Source: Halieaceae bacterium UBA6060 (GTDB lineage Bacteria; Pseudomonadota; Gammaproteobacteria; Pseudomonadales; Halieaceae). From it: a stretch of DNA of 11,573 nt. The position numbers and the translations under genes were made by a program. Below the pieces are notes generated by a model. That model was not told the DNA's origin and made no database searches. It saw only the letters and a list, made by a program, of their open reading frames with translations. The stretch lies in NCBI GenBank assembly GCA_002428935.1, contig DIYG01000061.1, positions 1-11,573 of the forward strand, given 5' to 3'. Below, piece by piece: positions 1 through 8,142 of this stretch; position 1 is the stretch's first letter; the number at the start of each line of letters is the position of its first letter.

Positions 1-26
1 CGGCTTAACGCCGCGCGCTTCGAGAG

Positions 27-1949
27 CTAGTGCTCCCCGGCAGGTCCGCCGATGGGACCGCTACGATCCGTGGCGTCCGGATCAGATACGGGTGCAGAGC
101 CGGAACCACTATCGCCATCGCGGCTGCTCCAGTCACTGGGCTCCCGCGGCGTGCGGCCGGCCATGATGTCATCGATCTGCTCGGCATCAATGGTTTCATA
201 CTGCATAAGCGCATCCGCCATCATGTGGAGCTTGTCGAAATTCTCCTCGAGGATGCCCTGGGCCGTCTTATAGCACTCGTCGATGATGCGGCGAACTTCC
301 GCGTCAATTTGCTTCGCGGTCTCATCGGACATGGCCTTGTGGGACTGGGTCGCCGAGCGACCGAGGAACACTTCTTCGCCCCCTTCGTCGTACATGAGAG
401 GACCCATCTTCTCCGACAGCCCCCATTTGGTGACCATGTTGCGGGCGATTTCCGTCGCCCGCTGAATATCGTTGGATGCACCCGTGGTGATTCCATCAGG
501 CCCCAGGGTCATTTCCTCGGCAATACGACCGCCAAACAAGCTGCAGATCTGGCTGATGATGTGCCGCCGACTGTGGGAGTAACGATCTTCCTCGGGCAAG
601 AACATGGTCACGCCCAGGGCTCGACCCCGGGGGATGATGCTCACCTTGTACACCGGATCGTGCTCGGGCATGAGGCGACCGACAATGGCGTGCCCGGCCT
701 CGTGGTAGGCCGTGTTGCGCTTCTCGTCTTCGGACATGACCATGGATTTGCGCTCCGCGCCCATCATGATCTTGTCCTTTGCCAGTTCGAACTGCGTCAT
801 ACCCACGGTGCGGACACCAGCTCGGGCGGCGAACAATGCCGCTTCATTGACAAGGTTGGCGAGGTCCGCCCCGGAAAAACCCGGTGTGCCACGGGCGATA
901 CGGGACGCTTCCACATCCTCGGCCAGGGGCACCTTTCGCATGTGCACTTTGAGAATTTGCTCTCGACCGCGGATATCGGGGAGTCCCACAACGACCTGAC
1001 GATCAAAACGACCGGGGCGCAACAGTGCCGGATCGAGCACGTCTGGACGGTTGGTCGCGGCGATCACGATGACGCCGTCATTAACTTCAAAGCCATCCAT
1101 CTCTACGAGCAACTGGTTGAGAGTCTGCTCGCGTTCGTCGTGCCCACCGCCAAGACCAGCGCCTCGGTGGCGACCCACGGCGTCAATCTCGTCGATGAAA
1201 ATAATGCACGGGGATTGCTTCTTGGCCTGGTCAAACATATCCCGGACCCGGGAAGCACCCACGCCGACGAACATCTCGACAAAATCAGAACCGGATATGG
1301 AGAAAAACGGCACCTTGGCTTCACCGGCGATAGCCTTGGCCAGTAAGGTTTTACCGGTACCGGGCTGTCCGACCATGAGCACGCCCCGCGGAATGCGTCC
1401 CCCGAGCTTCTGGAACTTGCTCGGATCGCGAAGAAACTCCACTAGCTCCTGCACGTCTTCCTTGGCTTCGTCCACGCCCGCCACGTCGGCGAAAGTGGTG
1501 GTGATCTGGTCTTCGCCAAGCAATCGCGCCTTGCTCTTACCAAAGCTCATGGGACCGCCGCGACCACCGGCACCACCCTGCATCTGGCGCATAAAAAACA
1601 TGAACACGGCGATGATGATAAGAATGGGGAAACTGGCCACAAGCAACTGCGTCCACACGCTTTGTTGCTCGGGCTCACGACCTTCCACCTCGACTTCGTG
1701 GGTGAGCAGGTCGTCAATGAGTTTGGGATCCTCAACCATGGGCCGGGTGGTTTCAAAGCGGGAGCCATCGAAACGCTCGCCGTAGATGGTCAATCCATCG
1801 ATGGTGACCTTGCGCACCTGGTCGCGCTGGATCTCCTGGATAAACTCCGAGTACACCATACGATCCGTGGGTGTCTGCATGCTGAAGTTGTTGAAGATGG
1901 ACAGCAGAACTGCAGCAATCACAAGCCACAGCAGCAGGTTTTTGGCCAT
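27..1949 (-). CDS. ftsH: ATP-dependent zinc metalloprotease FtsH
   Basis: Membrane-anchored AAA+ protease that unfolds and degrades unassembled membrane proteins and short-lived regulators; it works as a hexamer in the inner membrane. The 640-residue product has an N-terminal helix (about 4-20), a periplasmic domain, a second helix (about 103-120), then the AAA module: Walker A GQPGTGKT (194-201), pore loop FVG (227-229), Walker B FIDEID (251-256) and arginine fingers in RPGRFDR (311-317). The zinc site is HEAGH (416-420), with Asp494 in ASND as probable third ligand. The tail after about residue 610 is Ser/Gly/Asp/Pro-rich and likely disordered. I chose the ATG at 1949 because MAKNLLLW matches the family's start and a GAGG-type ribosome site lies just upstream; the frame stays open to a TTG at 2000. 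In E. coli rlmE precedes ftsH, as here. The Gln in Walker A replaces the more common Pro. Identification is secure. Confidence 0.98.
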   Translation of the reverse strand: MAKNLLLWLVIAAVLLSIFNNFSMQTPTDRMVYSEFIQEIQRDQVRKVTIDGLTIYGERFDGSRFETTRPMVEDPKLIDDLLTHEVEVEGREPEQQSVWTQLLVASFPILIIIAVFMFFMRQMQGGAGGRGGPMSFGKSKARLLGEDQITTTFADVAGVDEAKEDVQELVEFLRDPSKFQKLGGRIPRGVLMVGQPGTGKTLLAKAIAGEAKVPFFSISGSDFVEMFVGVGASRVRDMFDQAKKQSPCIIFIDEIDAVGRHRGAGLGGGHDEREQTLNQLLVEMDGFEVNDGVIVIAATNRPDVLDPALLRPGRFDRQVVVGLPDIRGREQILKVHMRKVPLAEDVEASRIARGTPGFSGADLANLVNEAALFAARAGVRTVGMTQFELAKDKIMMGAERKSMVMSEDEKRNTAYHEAGHAIVGRLMPEHDPVYKVSIIPRGRALGVTMFLPEEDRYSHSRRHIISQICSLFGGRIAEEMTLGPDGITTGASNDIQRATEIARNMVTKWGLSEKMGPLMYDEGGEEVFLGRSATQSHKAMSDETAKQIDAEVRRIIDECYKTAQGILEENFDKLHMMADALMQYETIDAEQIDDIMAGRTPREPSDWSSRDGDSGSGSAPVSDPDATDRSGPIGGPAGEH

Positions 1950-2021
1950 ATCGTTCAAAATCTCTACCTCTTGTTCACCGCAGCTTGTTTGCCGGTGCAA
2001 GTAATCAATGTCACGTTCCGC

Positions 2022-2027
2022 AGTATA
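2022..2027 (-). promoter_or_regulatory. Possible -10 element upstream of ftsH
   Basis: In the 155-base gap between the rlmE stop and the ftsH start, the minus strand reads TATACT, five of six matches to the sigma-70 -10 consensus, preceded by an A/T-rich stretch. It would give a leader of about 66 bases. No good -35 hexamer sits 16-18 bases upstream, and I could not find a convincing heat-shock sigma-32 promoter, although ftsH is heat-inducible in E. coli. If real, it would let ftsH be made independently of rlmE. Confidence 0.3.
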
Positions 2028-2104
2028 GCCCTTTTTACGCTGCGGCCCGGAGCTTGGCTCAGGGCTTGCGATGGCGCACCCGACAAGCTCCCCAGAGCCC
2101 GCCC

Positions 2105-2728
2105 CTAAGCTTTGAGCCCCTGGGCGAGCAAGTAGACCTCGCGAGACCGGGGTCGCGACGCTTCCGGCTTGCGTGTCAAAACGCGATCAAAGCGAGCCCG
2201 GGCATCCGCCAGGAGGGCTTCAAAACCTTCCCCCTGAAACACCTTGGCCAGGAAACTGCCTCCCGGCTTTAAGGTATGACCCGCCAGATCGAGAGCCAGT
2301 TCCACCAGATACATGGCTCGGGGCTGGTCCACAGCGGCCATACCACTCATATTGGGGGCCATATCTGAAATAACAAGATCGGCGCCTTCTTCACCGATCT
2401 CCGCCAAAATCTGTTCAAAAACCTCGTCTTCCGCGAAATCTCCCTGGATAAAGCTGACACCCGCAATACTGTCCATGGGTAAGATATCGCTCGCCACGAC
2501 TCGCCCGTGATGACCGATCCGTTCCACCGCAACCTGAGACCAGCCCCCCGGCGCGCTACCGAGGTCGACGACGGTCATACCCGGTCTCAGCAATCGATCG
2601 CGATCATCGAGTTCCAAGAGCTTGTAGCAGGCCCGCGAGCGATAACCCTCGCGCTGCGCTCGCTGCACATAGGGATCTTCACGGTGCTCCCGCAGCCAGG
2701 CCTTGCTGGAAGATTTCTTTTTCGCCAT
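2105..2728 (-). CDS. rlmE: 23S rRNA 2'-O-uridine methyltransferase RlmE (RrmJ/FtsJ)
   Basis: Methylates the 2'-O of U2552 (E. coli numbering) in the A-loop of 23S rRNA, a late step of 50S maturation, using S-adenosylmethionine. The 207-residue product is close to the E. coli length (about 209). The SAM-binding motif DLGSAPGGW is at 55-63, and the K-D-K-E catalytic residues are visible: Lys36 (CYKL), Asp122 (SDMAPN), Lys162 (AKVFQG) and Glu197 (SREVYL). The N-terminus is Lys/Ser-rich (MAKKKSSSKAWL), as usual for RNA-binding members. The start at 2728 fits the family, though no strong Shine-Dalgarno is seen. It lies upstream of ftsH on the same strand and diverges from yhbY, another 50S-assembly gene. 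Identification is secure. Confidence 0.97.
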   Translation of the reverse strand: MAKKKSSSKAWLREHREDPYVQRAQREGYRSRACYKLLELDDRDRLLRPGMTVVDLGSAPGGWSQVAVERIGHHGRVVASDILPMDSIAGVSFIQGDFAEDEVFEQILAEIGEEGADLVISDMAPNMSGMAAVDQPRAMYLVELALDLAGHTLKPGGSFLAKVFQGEGFEALLADARARFDRVLTRKPEASRPRSREVYLLAQGLKA

Positions 2729-2871
2729 GGAGAAATAGTGGTCCGTTGCTTTCGAGCAGGGCAGCGGGCCAACGGGGCCGGCTGTACCTATGGGGCGGGG
2801 AGCGTTTATCGCGCAGACGCCCTGGTGTAGACTCCGCGCCCCGCGAAATTCGATTCAGGACGCAGCCTAGC
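2729..2871. promoter_or_regulatory. Divergent promoter region rlmE / yhbY
   Basis: These 143 bases separate two genes that read away from each other, so they should hold promoters for both. On the plus strand a TAGACT hexamer at 2828-2833 (four of six -10 matches) has only a weak -35 (TTTATC at 2805-2810) 17 bases upstream. On the minus strand I see no convincing hexamer pair. An AGGA at 2857-2860 is a plausible ribosome site for yhbY. The region is GC-rich, with no obvious long inverted repeat. Confidence 0.45.
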
Positions 2872-3180
2872 ATGAGTCAATCACCCAACCCTCGCCAGCT
2901 CCGTGCCATCGGTCACAAACTGCGACCGGTAGTCACGATTGCCGGGAATGGCTTAAGCGACGCGGTGCGCCTGGAGATCGAACGTGCACTGGATGACCAC
3001 GAGCTCATCAAGATCAAACTGGCTGTGGGCAGCAGGGACACCCGTGATGCGGTGCTCGATCAATTGCTTGAAGGCACCGGTGCCCAGTTGGTGCAGCGCA
3101 TCGGTAACACAGCGCTACTCCTGCGCCGCAATGCGCAGCCGGACCCGCGCAAGTCCAACCTCCTGCGTATGCTCGGCTAG
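2872..3180 (+). CDS. yhbY: YhbY, CRM-domain RNA-binding protein of 50S assembly
   Basis: Small RNA-binding protein that associates with pre-50S particles and is thought to assist ribosome assembly. The 102-residue product (E. coli about 97) is almost entirely one CRS1-YhbY (CRM) domain, an IF3-C-like alpha-beta fold. Conserved features include the N-terminal helix with RQLRAIGHKLRPV (8-20), the loop IAGNGLSDAV (23-32) and the helix-strand segment ending HELIKIKL (43-50). The loop that is GxxG in many relatives reads A-G-N-G here, a mild variation. The frame is open upstream to 2746, but the ATG at 2872 fits the family's N-terminus and follows an AGGA ribosome site. It is convergent with greA (59-base gap) and divergent from rlmE; yhbY neighbours greA and rlmE in many gammaproteobacteria. 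Confidence 0.94.
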   Translation: MSQSPNPRQLRAIGHKLRPVVTIAGNGLSDAVRLEIERALDDHELIKIKLAVGSRDTRDAVLDQLLEGTGAQLVQRIGNTALLLRRNAQPDPRKSNLLRMLG

Positions 3181-3195
3181 CTCATCCCGCTGGCG

Positions 3196-3214
3196 CCGGA
3201 CCACAGAACTCCGG
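3196..3214. other. Short GC-rich stem-loop between convergent yhbY and greA
   Basis: The arms CCGGA (3196-3200) and TCCGG (3210-3214) enclose a 9-base loop in the 59-base gap where yhbY and greA converge. The position suits a bidirectional transcription stop, but neither strand has a following T-run, so it does not qualify as a classical intrinsic terminator. It may be chance. Confidence 0.2.
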
Positions 3215-3239
3215 GCGAAGACCACCGACCCCAGAAACG

Positions 3240-3716
3240 CTAGCTGTGACGGACCTCGTCGATCTCGTATTCGATATCGCCGCCCGGGGCTCGCACCAAC
3301 ACCACATCCCCTTCTTCCTTACCGATTAGCGCCCGGGCAATCGGTGAATTCACAGAGATGAGGTTCTGCTTGGCGTCCGCTTCGTCGTCGCCCACGATGC
3401 GATAGGTAACAGTGTCATCCGTCTCCACATTGAGAAGATCCACGGTAACGCCAAAAATCACCTTGCCCGTGTGGGGAATCGTGCTCACGTCGATAACCTG
3501 GGCGTGGGAGAGCTTGCCCTCGATATCCATGATGCGCCCTTCCGTGAAGCTCTGCTGCTCCCGGGCCGCGTGATACTCCGCATTCTCCTTCAGATCACCG
3601 TGCTCTCGGGCATCGGCAATGGCCTGAGAGATTCTCGGCCGATCTACTTTCTTGAGTTGCTCCAACTCTTCGCGCAGGGCTTGCTCACCCTGAACGGTCA
3701 TCGGCACTTTATTCAT
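3240..3716 (-). CDS. greA: Transcription elongation factor GreA
   Basis: Binds the secondary channel of RNA polymerase and stimulates cleavage of the backtracked RNA 3' end so that elongation can resume. The product is 158 residues, the same as E. coli GreA. The N-terminal antiparallel coiled coil spans about residues 1-75, with the acidic tip DLKENAEY starting at residue 41: Asp41 and Glu44 are the residues that hold the catalytic Mg2+. The C-terminal FKBP-like domain follows (about 80-158) with the typical ISVNSPIARALIGKEEGD segment. I took the ATG at 3716 rather than the upstream extension to 3788: it matches the family's N-terminus, has AGGAG about ten bases upstream and overlaps the carB stop as ATGA. 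That overlap suggests translational coupling to carB. No separate promoter is evident. Confidence 0.97.
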   Translation of the reverse strand: MNKVPMTVQGEQALREELEQLKKVDRPRISQAIADAREHGDLKENAEYHAAREQQSFTEGRIMDIEGKLSHAQVIDVSTIPHTGKVIFGVTVDLLNVETDDTVTYRIVGDDEADAKQNLISVNSPIARALIGKEEGDVVLVRAPGGDIEYEIDEVRHS

Positions 3717-6700
3717 GCCTGAATACTCCTGTGCAAATCCTGCAGACGACGCACGGTCTTGTCGCCCTCTCGCTGCAGGGTGAGACAAACCGCCTCGGCC
3801 GCCGCCAGCGTGGTGGTATAAAAAACTCGGTGCGCCTCAGCGCTTGCGCGGATGGGCGCGGAATCGGCAATGGCCCGCCGTCCTTCCGTGGTATTGATGA
3901 TGATATCCGCCTCATCATTCTTGATCATATCGACAATATGCGGGCGACCCTCGAGGACTTTTTTCACCCGTCGAACTTCCAGTCCCGCATCCTCCAGGGC
4001 GTCCGCCGTACCGCTGGTGGCGGCGAGATCAAAACCCAGGTCGACCATTTGCCGGGCGATATCCACCGCACCGGCTTTGTCCGCATCGCGAACGGACAAG
4101 AGCAGGGTGCCGCTTCGCGGCGGAGGATCACCGGCCGCGAGCTGCGCCTTGGCAAAGGCATCGGCAAAACTATCGCCTGTGCCCATGACCTCGCCCGTCG
4201 ATTTCATCTCTGGACCGAGGATGGGATCCACGCCGGGAAACTTGTTAAACGGCATCACCGCTTCTTTTACGGAGTAAAAACTCGGGATCACCTCCTCCGT
4301 AAAGCCCTGCTCCGCCAGACTCATTCCCGCCATGCATCGTGCCGCTACCTTGGCCAGAGAAGTGCCAATGCACTTGGATACGAAGGGCACGGTCCGGGAA
4401 GCACGGGGGTTGACCTCGATAACGTATATCTCCCCGTCCTGCCAGGCCAACTGCACGTTCATGAGACCCTGCACACCGAGGGCCACTGCCATCTGGCGAA
4501 CTTGCTCGCGCATGTCATTCTGCACATCCATAGGCAGGCTATAGGGCGGTAGGGAACAGGCGGAATCACCGGAATGCACGCCCGCCTGTTCGATGTGCTG
4601 CATGATCGCGCCGATCACCACCTGCTCACCGTCGGACACGGCATCGATATCCACTTCTACCGCCGAACTCAGAAAACGATCGAGGAGCACCGGCGCCTCA
4701 TCGGACACGGACACAGCCTCACGCATATAGCGCAGCAAGTCTTCTTCGCGATAGACAATCTCCATGGCGCGCCCGCCGAGTACATAGGACGGTCGCACCA
4801 CCAGCGGGTAGCCAATGCCCGCAGCGGCTTCCACGGCCTCTTCAACGCTACGTACCGTGGTATTTGCCGGTTGCAGGAGTTGTAGATCCGCGATCAATTG
4901 CTGAAAGCGCTCGCGATCTTCCGCCCGATCAATGGCATCGGGAGTGGTACCGATAATGGGCACTCCCGCGGCCTCCAAGGCCCGGGCGAGCTTAAGAGGT
5001 GTTTGCCCACCGAACTGAACGATGACGCCCTTGGGTTGTTCTTTGTGAACAATCTCCAAGACGTCTTCGAGGGTTACGGGCTCGAAGTACAGACGATCGG
5101 ATGTGTCGTAGTCCGTCGAGACCGTCTCGGGGTTGCAGTTGACCATGATGGTTTCATAGCCATCCTCACGCATCGCCAGCACCGCGTGGACGCAGCAGTA
5201 GTCAAACTCGATCCCCTGCCCGATGCGGTTTGGACCACCGCCGAGCACCAGGATCTTGGGTCGATCCGAAGGCTCTGCTTCGCAGTCCTCGTCATAGCTT
5301 GAGTACATATACGCCGTGCTGGAGGCAAACTCCGCAGCGCAGGTATCAACCCGCTTGTACACGGGGCGGATAGCAAAGCCATGGCGACGTTCACGGACAT
5401 CCGCTTCCGGTACGTTCAATAGGGCAGCGAGGCGTCGATCGGCAAAGCCCTTGCGCTTGAGGCGATACAATCGATCCCGATCGAGGTCCTCCAGGGATCC
5501 GGCGGCGATAGCGGACTCTTCCTTGACCAGGTCTTCCATCTGTACGAGAAACCAGGGATCTACGCCAGAGTGCTCGTAGACCTGCTCCACGCTCATACCC
5601 AGACGAAAGGCATCGGCCAGGTGCCAGATGCGTTCGGCGCCGGGATTAATCAGCTCGCTGATAAGCTCATCAGAAGGTTCCGTATCGTCCGGACCCAGGC
5701 GCGACTCGAGGCCTGAAGCCCCAACCTCCAGGCCGCGCAGGGCTTTTTGCAGGGATTCCTGGAAGTTGCGACCAATCGCCATCACCTCTCCCACGGACTT
5801 CATCTGCGTGGTCAGACGCGCGTCGGCGGCGTTGAACTTTTCGAAGGCAAAGCGCGGCACCTTGGTAACCACGTAATCGATGGAGGGCTCAAAGGATGCC
5901 GGGGTGGCACCGCCGGTGATGTCGTTCGCTAATTCGTCGAGGGTGTAACCCACGGCCAGCTTGGCGGCGATCTTGGCAATGGGAAAGCCCGTGGCCTTGG
6001 ACGCCAGGGCCGAGGATCGAGACACCCGGGGGTTCATCTCGATCACCACCATGCGCCCCGTATCAGGACACACCCCGAACTGCACGTTGGAACCGCCGGT
6101 TTCGACGCCGATCTCTCGCAACACCGCCAGGGAGGCGTCGCGCATGATCTGGTATTCCTTATCCGTCAGGGTTTGGGCTGGAGCGACGGTGATGGAGTCT
6201 CCCGTATGCACACCCATCGCATCAAAGTTTTCGATGGCGCAAACGATGATGCAGTTGTCGTTCCGGTCTCGCACCACTTCCATCTCGTACTCCTTCCAAC
6301 CGATGAGGGACTCATCGATGAGCAGCTCCGAGGTGGGTGAAAGATCCAGGCCGCGCAGGCAAATCTCTTCGAACTCCTCGCGGTTGTAAGCAATACCGCC
6401 CCCGGACCCACCCATGGTGAAGGATGGGCGGATAATGCAGGGAAAGCCGATGGCATCGAGGACCTGATTGGCCTCTTCCATGCTGTGGGCGAGCGCCGCC
6501 CGCGGTGTTTCCAAACCGATACGCTTCATCGCTTTATCAAACAATTCGCGATCTTCGGCCTTGTCGATGGCCTCTTTAGTAGCGCCAATGAGCTCCACGC
6601 CGTTGGCCTCAAGAACACCGTGGCGGGCAAGATCCAGAGCGCAATTCAGTGCCGTTTGCCCGCCCATGGTGGGCAGCACAACATCGGGCTTCTCCACCTC

Positions 6701-6934
6701 GATGATGCGCTGCACGGTCTGCCACTCGATGGGTTCGATGTACGTGGCATCGGCCATGGCCGGGTCTGTCATGATGGTGGCGGGATTGGAGTTCACCAGG
6801 ATGACCCGGAAACCCTCCTCGCGCAGGGCTTTACAGGCCTGAGCACCGGAGTAGTCGAATTCACAGGCCTGGCCGATCACGATGGGACCGGCGCCAAGGA
6901 TCAGAATGCTGTTGATATCCGTTCTTTTTGGCAT
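3713..6934 (-). CDS. carB: Carbamoyl-phosphate synthase, large (ammonia/ATP) subunit
   Basis: Uses ammonia channelled from CarA, bicarbonate and two ATP to make carbamoyl phosphate, the shared precursor of arginine and pyrimidines. The product is 1073 residues, the same as E. coli CarB, with the four-part layout expected: first ATP-grasp half (about 1-400), oligomerisation domain (about 400-553), second ATP-grasp half (about 554-936) and a C-terminal MGS-like allosteric domain. The duplicated ATP-grasp signatures are clear: FTMGGSGGG and IEMNPRVSRSSALASK in the first half, SYVLGGRAMEIVY and IEVNPRASRTVPFVSK in the second. In the allosteric domain NTT (1014-1016) corresponds to the E. coli UMP-binding Asn1015-Thr1017, and YTTT (1039-1042) to the ornithine-site region, so UMP inhibition and ornithine activation are likely. 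The start at 6934 lies 4 bases after the carA stop, with GGGG as probable ribosome site. The stop overlaps the greA start. Confidence 0.99.
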   Translation of the reverse strand: MPKRTDINSILILGAGPIVIGQACEFDYSGAQACKALREEGFRVILVNSNPATIMTDPAMADATYIEPIEWQTVQRIIEVEKPDVVLPTMGGQTALNCALDLARHGVLEANGVELIGATKEAIDKAEDRELFDKAMKRIGLETPRAALAHSMEEANQVLDAIGFPCIIRPSFTMGGSGGGIAYNREEFEEICLRGLDLSPTSELLIDESLIGWKEYEMEVVRDRNDNCIIVCAIENFDAMGVHTGDSITVAPAQTLTDKEYQIMRDASLAVLREIGVETGGSNVQFGVCPDTGRMVVIEMNPRVSRSSALASKATGFPIAKIAAKLAVGYTLDELANDITGGATPASFEPSIDYVVTKVPRFAFEKFNAADARLTTQMKSVGEVMAIGRNFQESLQKALRGLEVGASGLESRLGPDDTEPSDELISELINPGAERIWHLADAFRLGMSVEQVYEHSGVDPWFLVQMEDLVKEESAIAAGSLEDLDRDRLYRLKRKGFADRRLAALLNVPEADVRERRHGFAIRPVYKRVDTCAAEFASSTAYMYSSYDEDCEAEPSDRPKILVLGGGPNRIGQGIEFDYCCVHAVLAMREDGYETIMVNCNPETVSTDYDTSDRLYFEPVTLEDVLEIVHKEQPKGVIVQFGGQTPLKLARALEAAGVPIIGTTPDAIDRAEDRERFQQLIADLQLLQPANTTVRSVEEAVEAAAGIGYPLVVRPSYVLGGRAMEIVYREEDLLRYMREAVSVSDEAPVLLDRFLSSAVEVDIDAVSDGEQVVIGAIMQHIEQAGVHSGDSACSLPPYSLPMDVQNDMREQVRQMAVALGVQGLMNVQLAWQDGEIYVIEVNPRASRTVPFVSKCIGTSLAKVAARCMAGMSLAEQGFTEEVIPSFYSVKEAVMPFNKFPGVDPILGPEMKSTGEVMGTGDSFADAFAKAQLAAGDPPPRSGTLLLSVRDADKAGAVDIARQMVDLGFDLAATSGTADALEDAGLEVRRVKKVLEGRPHIVDMIKNDEADIIINTTEGRRAIADSAPIRASAEAHRVFYTTTLAAAEAVCLTLQREGDKTVRRLQDLHRSIQA

Positions 6935-6938
6935 TGTC

Positions 6939-8075
6939 TTACCCCGCCCGCTGCTGCATGAGGTCGATGAAGTGGTCGAACAATTGCGCGGCCTCATGGG
7001 GACCGGGACTCGCCTCGGGGTGTCCCTGGAAGCTGAAGGCGGGCCTGTCGGAGCGCTCGATACCCTGCAGCGTGTTGTCAAAGAGAGAGCGGTGGGTGAC
7101 CGTCAGACAGTCCGGTAGATCCGCGTCGTCGACGGCAAAACCGTGATTCTGGCTGGTAATCAACACCTGATGACTGCGCAAATCTTGCACGGGATGGTTG
7201 GCACCGTGATGCCCGAACTTCATTTTTAGGGTCTTGGCGCCGCTGGCCAGGGCCAGGAGTTGATGCCCCAGGCAAATGCCAAAGATTGGAATACCCGTGT
7301 CCAGAAGCTCGCGGATAGCGGTAATGGCGTAATCACAGGGCTCGGGGTCTCCGGGGCCGTTGGACAAAAACACGCCGTCAGGTTTCATCGCCAGGACATC
7401 CCCTGCCGGTGTCTGGGCGGGGACCACGGTGAGTTCACACCCGCGATCGGCCAGCATGCGAAGGATGTTGCGCTTCACTCCAAAATCGTAGGCCACAACC
7501 CGGTACGAGGTCTCCCGTAGGGCGGGGTCCGTATGCCCCTGCCCCAGCTGCCAGCTACCGGCGGTCCAGGAGTAGCCTTCCGTCGTGGACACCTCCTTGG
7601 CCAGATCCATGCCTTTCAGGCCCGCAAAGGCCCGAGCGCGGGCCAGGGCATCGTCCTCATCCAGGGTCTCGGTGGCCATAAGGCAACCGTTTTGCGCGCC
7701 TTTGTCTCGGAGGATTCGCGTTAGCCGGCGCGTGTCGATATCCGCAATGCCCACCACACCGCGCTCCCGAAGGTAATCATCGAGAGCCTGGGTGTTGCGG
7801 AAGTTGCTCGCCAGAAGCGGTAGGTCGCGGATCACCAGGCCTGCGGCCCAAATTTGCGCGGACTCTTCATCCTCGGCGTTGGTGCCGGTGTTCCCGATAT
7901 GCGGATACGTGAGGGTGACGATCTGGCGGGCGTAGGACGGATCCGTGAGGATTTCCTGATACCCCGTCATGGCCGTGTTGAACACCACCTCACCAACAGA
8001 TACGTCCGTGGCACCGATGGATACGCCGTGGAACACACTGCCATCTTCGAGGACCAAAATAGCGGGACGGGTCAA
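6939..8075 (-). CDS. carA: Carbamoyl-phosphate synthase, small (glutaminase) subunit
   Basis: Hydrolyses glutamine and passes ammonia through a tunnel to CarB. The 378-residue product has the CarA-specific N-terminal domain (about 1-150, with MTGYQEILTDPSYARQIV including Ser47) and a class I glutamine amidotransferase domain. The catalytic triad is Cys268 (FGICLGHQ), His352 and Glu354 (FQGHPEASPGPH), one residue off the E. coli numbering. The start is a TTG at 8075: there is no in-frame ATG near it, the aligned E. coli protein begins at this point, and a strong GGAGGAG ribosome site lies about four bases upstream. It is the first gene of carA-carB-greA. A terminator-like hairpin in its presumed leader (ending about 40 bases before the start) suggests possible attenuation. 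Confidence 0.98.
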   Translation of the reverse strand: MTRPAILVLEDGSVFHGVSIGATDVSVGEVVFNTAMTGYQEILTDPSYARQIVTLTYPHIGNTGTNAEDEESAQIWAAGLVIRDLPLLASNFRNTQALDDYLRERGVVGIADIDTRRLTRILRDKGAQNGCLMATETLDEDDALARARAFAGLKGMDLAKEVSTTEGYSWTAGSWQLGQGHTDPALRETSYRVVAYDFGVKRNILRMLADRGCELTVVPAQTPAGDVLAMKPDGVFLSNGPGDPEPCDYAITAIRELLDTGIPIFGICLGHQLLALASGAKTLKMKFGHHGANHPVQDLRSHQVLITSQNHGFAVDDADLPDCLTVTHRSLFDNTLQGIERSDRPAFSFQGHPEASPGPHEAAQLFDHFIDLMQQRAG

Positions 8076-8112
8076 TCGCTCCTCCAGGGGCTGCGGTAGG
8101 CCGTTCGCGCGC

Positions 8113-8142
8113 TCAAAAAAAAGCGAGATGATCGACTCTCAT
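8113..8142 (-). CDS. Putative tiny leader peptide MRVDHLAFF
   Basis: A nine-codon frame reads ATG-AGA-GTC-GAT-CAT-CTC-GCT-TTT-TTT-TGA within the terminator hairpin ahead of carA. The same frame is open upstream, with possible GTG starts at 8157 and 8163 (16 residues from the latter), and contains two more Arg codons before those. The ATG lies in the ascending arm and the stop lies in the U-tract, so ribosome occupancy would melt the hairpin. There is no good Shine-Dalgarno, and nine codons can arise by chance. Treat as a hypothesis. Confidence 0.15.
   Translation of the reverse strand: MRVDHLAFF

Noticed and set aside
1..26. Start of folP, which follows ftsH in many gammaproteobacteria
   Set aside because: Only 26 bases are present downstream of the ftsH stop, with no start codon on the minus strand, so nothing can be called.
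30..1346. 438-codon open frame on the plus strand, antisense to ftsH
   Set aside because: It lies wholly within the well-conserved ftsH gene, its translation resembles no family I know and is rich in His/Arg/Gly from mirrored codons, and it has no ribosome site. Long antisense frames are common in GC-rich genes.
1051..1785. 244-codon plus-strand frame antisense to ftsH
   Set aside because: Ser/Pro/Arg-rich translation typical of a shadow frame; ftsH in the other strand explains all the conservation.
3717..3788. 24-residue N-terminal extension of GreA
   Set aside because: It overlaps the carB 3' end; the ATG at 3716 gives the exact family length and has a good ribosome site.
3731..4552. 273-codon open frame on the plus strand, antisense to carB
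   Set aside because: It is fully covered by conserved carB sequence, has an implausible composition and no start signal.
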